This document shows, piece after piece, positions 19,955 through 22,026 of a DNA stretch of 22,026 nt; within the stretch, counting starts at the first letter, position 1; the number at the start of each line of letters is the position of its first letter. Location of the stretch: IMG/VR virus record IMGVR_UViG_3300022072_000154, positions 1 to 22,026 of that record; one strand, 5' to 3'. The stretch comes from a virus. The notes below the pieces were generated by a model that was not told the origin of the DNA, made no database searches, and was given only the letters and a program-made list of their open reading frames with translations. The position numbers were made by a program, and so were the translations under genes.

Positions 19955-21079
19955 ATGAATACTATTGAAAATCTACCTATGCTGTACAAACGAGACAGTA
20001 AGGGCAAGATACGAGTTTGGCAAGTAGAAATCGGCTATGACAGCGAAGATGTTGCAGGCACTCGATCCGTTGCTGGTCTACAAGATGGTCAACGGGTCAC
20101 CAGTGAGTGGAACATCAGTACCCCTAAGAATGTTGGTAAGATTAACGGCACTACAGGTCTGACTCAAGCTAAAGCGGAGGCGAAAGCCACGTGGGACAAG
20201 AGATCTGAGAAGGAGTACTTTGAGAGCATAGCTGATATCGACGCTTATGACAAGTTCTCTCCTATGCTCGCAGGTGACTACACTAAGAAGCCTCAGAGCG
20301 AAGGATACAGTCAGCCTAAGCTTGATGGAATACGATGCGTTGCCAACTCGAATGGTCTATGGACACGTAGCGGTAAACCAATCACGAGCTGTCCACATGT
20401 CTGGAGTGAAGTACAGGACTTCTTGACACGTAATCCCAATGTTACCCTAGATGGCGAACTCTATAACCATGACCTCAAAGAAGACTTCAATAAGATTGTT
20501 AGTCTAGTCCGCAAGACGAAGACCACAGACTCTGACGTTCAGGAATCTGCAAAATTAGTCCAATATCATGTGTATGATATGTACGATGAGAATGTTCCGA
20601 CCTTATCGTTTGTCAATCGCACCGAGGTCCTTGAGCGTATGTCTAGCGATTGGCAATCTCTTCGACTGGTTCCCACAACTTGGTCTGCTACTCAAGATGA
20701 GTTAGACGAGAACTATGGTCAATATATGACCGATGGATATGAAGGCCAGATGGTCAGAAATGACGCACCCTATGAGAAGAACAAGCGTTCCAAAGCTCTA
20801 CTAAAACGTAAGGAGTTCATCACAGAGGAGTTTCCCGTCGTCGCTATGCTAGAAGGCCAAGGCAACTGGTCTGGTCATACCAAGCGGTTCACACTTCGTA
20901 TGCCAGATGGCACTGAAGTTGGCTCTGGTGTTAGAGGCAATCAAGAGCAGTTACGTACGCTGTGGGAGTCCAAGGAGACACCAACCTGGGTCACACTACG
21001 ATACTTTGGTCTTACCCCAGATGGTGTACCTCGTTTTCCTGTAGTAATAGATTATGGTATTGGCGATCGAATCGATTAA
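19955..21079 (+). CDS. 30: ATP-dependent DNA ligase
   Basis: This enzyme seals nicks during replication and recombination. The 374-residue product has the nucleotidyltransferase motifs in order: motif I QPKLDGIR (adenylated Lys122), motif III LDGELYNH, motif IV EGQMVRN and motif V LLKRKEF, then a C-terminal OB fold (about residues 280-374). Residues 8-60 (MLYKRDSKGKIRVWQVEI...GLQDGQRVTSEW) form an N-terminal domain of WGR-like pattern that I recall from ligases of KVP40-type phages. It is shorter than T4 gp30 (487 residues), so equivalence to gene 30 is functional rather than by close sequence. GAGGG seven bases before the ATG sets the start. Confidence 0.93.
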   Translation: MNTIENLPMLYKRDSKGKIRVWQVEIGYDSEDVAGTRSVAGLQDGQRVTSEWNISTPKNVGKINGTTGLTQAKAEAKATWDKRSEKEYFESIADIDAYDKFSPMLAGDYTKKPQSEGYSQPKLDGIRCVANSNGLWTRSGKPITSCPHVWSEVQDFLTRNPNVTLDGELYNHDLKEDFNKIVSLVRKTKTTDSDVQESAKLVQYHVYDMYDENVPTLSFVNRTEVLERMSSDWQSLRLVPTTWSATQDELDENYGQYMTDGYEGQMVRNDAPYEKNKRSKALLKRKEFITEEFPVVAMLEGQGNWSGHTKRFTLRMPDGTEVGSGVRGNQEQLRTLWESKETPTWVTLRYFGLTPDGVPRFPVVIDYGIGDRID

Positions 21080-21084
21080 ACCGC

Positions 21085-21113
21085 TTGACAACCCAGCGAT
21101 AGTGTTGTATAAT
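21085..21113 (+). promoter_or_regulatory. Sigma70-type early promoter for DNA polymerase
   Basis: TTGACA (21085-21090) and TATAAT (21108-21113) with a 17-base spacer, beginning five bases after the ligase stop codon and ending 32 bases before the TTG start of the polymerase. Confidence 0.93.
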
Positions 21114-21145
21114 GGTACCTGAAATACAAATAACGGAGATACATA

Positions 21146-22026
21146 TTGAGCTTTTACACCTGTGTGAATAGATACGGCAACAACATGCTCTATAGAGGCT
21201 ATGATGATGATGGCGAACGAGTCAAGATGCGTGTGCCATTCAAGCCCACCATGTACGTACAATCAGCTAAGTCCGAGAGTGGTTGGAAGTCTTTCGACGG
21301 AGGTATCGTTGAGCCAATAGAACTCGATTCCATGAGCGAAGCAGCTGACTTTGTTAAGAAGTATGAAGACATTGACAACTTTAAGATTCATGGTAACAAC
21401 AACTTCGTTGCACAGTTCATTGCCGATAAGTTTCCAGGTACCATCAAGTATGACCTTAAGCAGATCGAGCTTGGCAATATTGACATCGAGGTTGCTTCTG
21501 ATGACGGATTCCCAGAGCCAGGTGAAGCAAACTATCCGATCATATCAATCGCATATAAGAGTTCTAAGAGCAACATCTATTATGTCTGGGGTCTCGATTC
21601 TTATGATCCGAGTAAGACTGAGTTAGATCTCGATGGCGCACGTATCCTTTACGTCCAATGCGCTGGTGAGTCCGATCTAATGTTGAAGTTTCTCACGTAC
21701 TGGATGCACAATACTCCTGATATTATCACTGGCTGGAACATTCGATTCTTCGATATACCGTACATGGTTAATCGTACGAAGAAGATCCTTGGTGATGATA
21801 CTGTTAAGAAGTTCTCTCCCTTCGGCATTACCAAGTACCGTCAGATTAACGTCAAGGGCAAGAGCCTCGATGCTTATGAAGTATATGGTGTTCAGCAGAT
21901 GGATTACTTCGACTTGTTTCAGAAGTTCGGGTATAGCTATGGAACACAGGCATCGTACACCCTAGATCACATTGCCTCCGTGGTTGTTGGTCAAAAGAAG
22001 TTATCCTATGCTGAGTATGGAAGTCT
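21146..22026 (+). CDS. 43: DNA polymerase, family B, gp43-like (3' partial)
   Basis: This is the N-terminal third (293 codons) of the replicative polymerase; it runs off the window. The frame opens MSFYTCVNRYGNNMLYRGYDD..., similar to MKEFYISIETVGNNIVERYIDE of T4 gp43. The exonuclease motifs are present: NIDIEV (Asp113, Glu115; T4 Asp112, Glu114) and GWNIRFFDIPYMVNR (Asn198, Asp203), followed by FSPFG and the MDYFDLFQKF segment. The proofreading site therefore looks intact. No ATG lies near the right place; TTG at 21146 is chosen because GGAG at 21135-21138 is seven bases upstream and the homology starts there. It has its own consensus promoter and follows ligase. Confidence 0.95.
   Translation, partial: MSFYTCVNRYGNNMLYRGYDDDGERVKMRVPFKPTMYVQSAKSESGWKSFDGGIVEPIELDSMSEAADFVKKYEDIDNFKIHGNNNFVAQFIADKFPGTIKYDLKQIELGNIDIEVASDDGFPEPGEANYPIISIAYKSSKSNIYYVWGLDSYDPSKTELDLDGARILYVQCAGESDLMLKFLTYWMHNTPDIITGWNIRFFDIPYMVNRTKKILGDDTVKKFSPFGITKYRQINVKGKSLDAYEVYGVQQMDYFDLFQKFGYSYGTQASYTLDHIASVVVGQKKLSYAEYGS

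Noticed and set aside
1-22026. tRNA genes, CRISPR arrays, insertion sequences, homing endonucleases
   Set aside because: No cloverleaf, spaced repeat array, transposase or GIY-YIG/HNH pattern was seen while reading the window and its gaps.

Overview
This window is a piece of a T4-type myovirus genome (tailed phage). All recognisable genes lie on the + strand and are tightly packed. They include T4 hallmarks: prohead protease, scaffold and major capsid protein, UvsY/UvsW, the late sigma factor gp55, Gp47/Gp46, the 45-44-62 clamp and clamp-loader set, RegA and a family B DNA polymerase. Several traits match the marine/cyanophage-like branch rather than enterobacterial T4: the order gp21-22-23-(tube-like protein)-uvsY-uvsW, a short gp62, a small ORF between gp45 and gp44, and an Hsp20 chaperone. 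There are no photosynthesis genes. The early promoters are near-perfect sigma70 consensus, so the host is probably a proteobacterium, but it cannot be named from the sequence.

Layout. (1) 1-5824 is the late and recombination block: prohead protease (5' end outside the window), scaffold, major capsid protein, a gp19/gp3-like tube protein, UvsY, UvsW and a small conserved protein. T4-type late promoters (TATAAATA) precede scaffold, capsid and tube genes, and a strong terminator follows the capsid gene. (2) 5825-6076 is a promoter-dense gap: one consensus sigma70 promoter fires rightward into gene 55, and two tandem consensus promoters, carried on a roughly 36-bp direct repeat, fire leftward against the late block. 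(3) 6077-9462 holds gene 55, 47 and 46, overlapping or nearly so. (4) 9539-12927 is an inserted three-gene sugar cassette: a eukaryotic-type phosphomannomutase-like HAD protein, an exostosin-like glycosyltransferase candidate, and a protein strongly resembling TET-associated glycosyltransferases (TAGT), which act on modified bases in phage DNA. (5) 12931-15270 holds three small promoter-plus-gene units followed by dexA and a dATP/dGTP diphosphohydrolase-like gene. (6) 15331-19112 is the clamp, clamp loader, RegA and dUTPase run. (7) 19113-19861 holds a late-promoter Hsp20 gene and a tiny membrane peptide. (8) 19900-22026 holds ATP-dependent DNA ligase and DNA polymerase, each with its own consensus promoter; polymerase begins at TTG and runs off the window.

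How the genes fit together. Early transcription from sigma70 promoters supplies the replisome, nucleotide-pool enzymes and, through gp55, the switch to late promoters. Gp46/47 and UvsY/UvsW serve recombination-dependent replication. The most interesting part is the sugar cassette wedged between gene 46 and gene 45: it suggests that the phage glycosylates its DNA, although no enzyme making a hydroxylated base is present in this window. The second is the pair of leftward promoters, which should produce RNA antisense to uvsW and neighbouring late genes.
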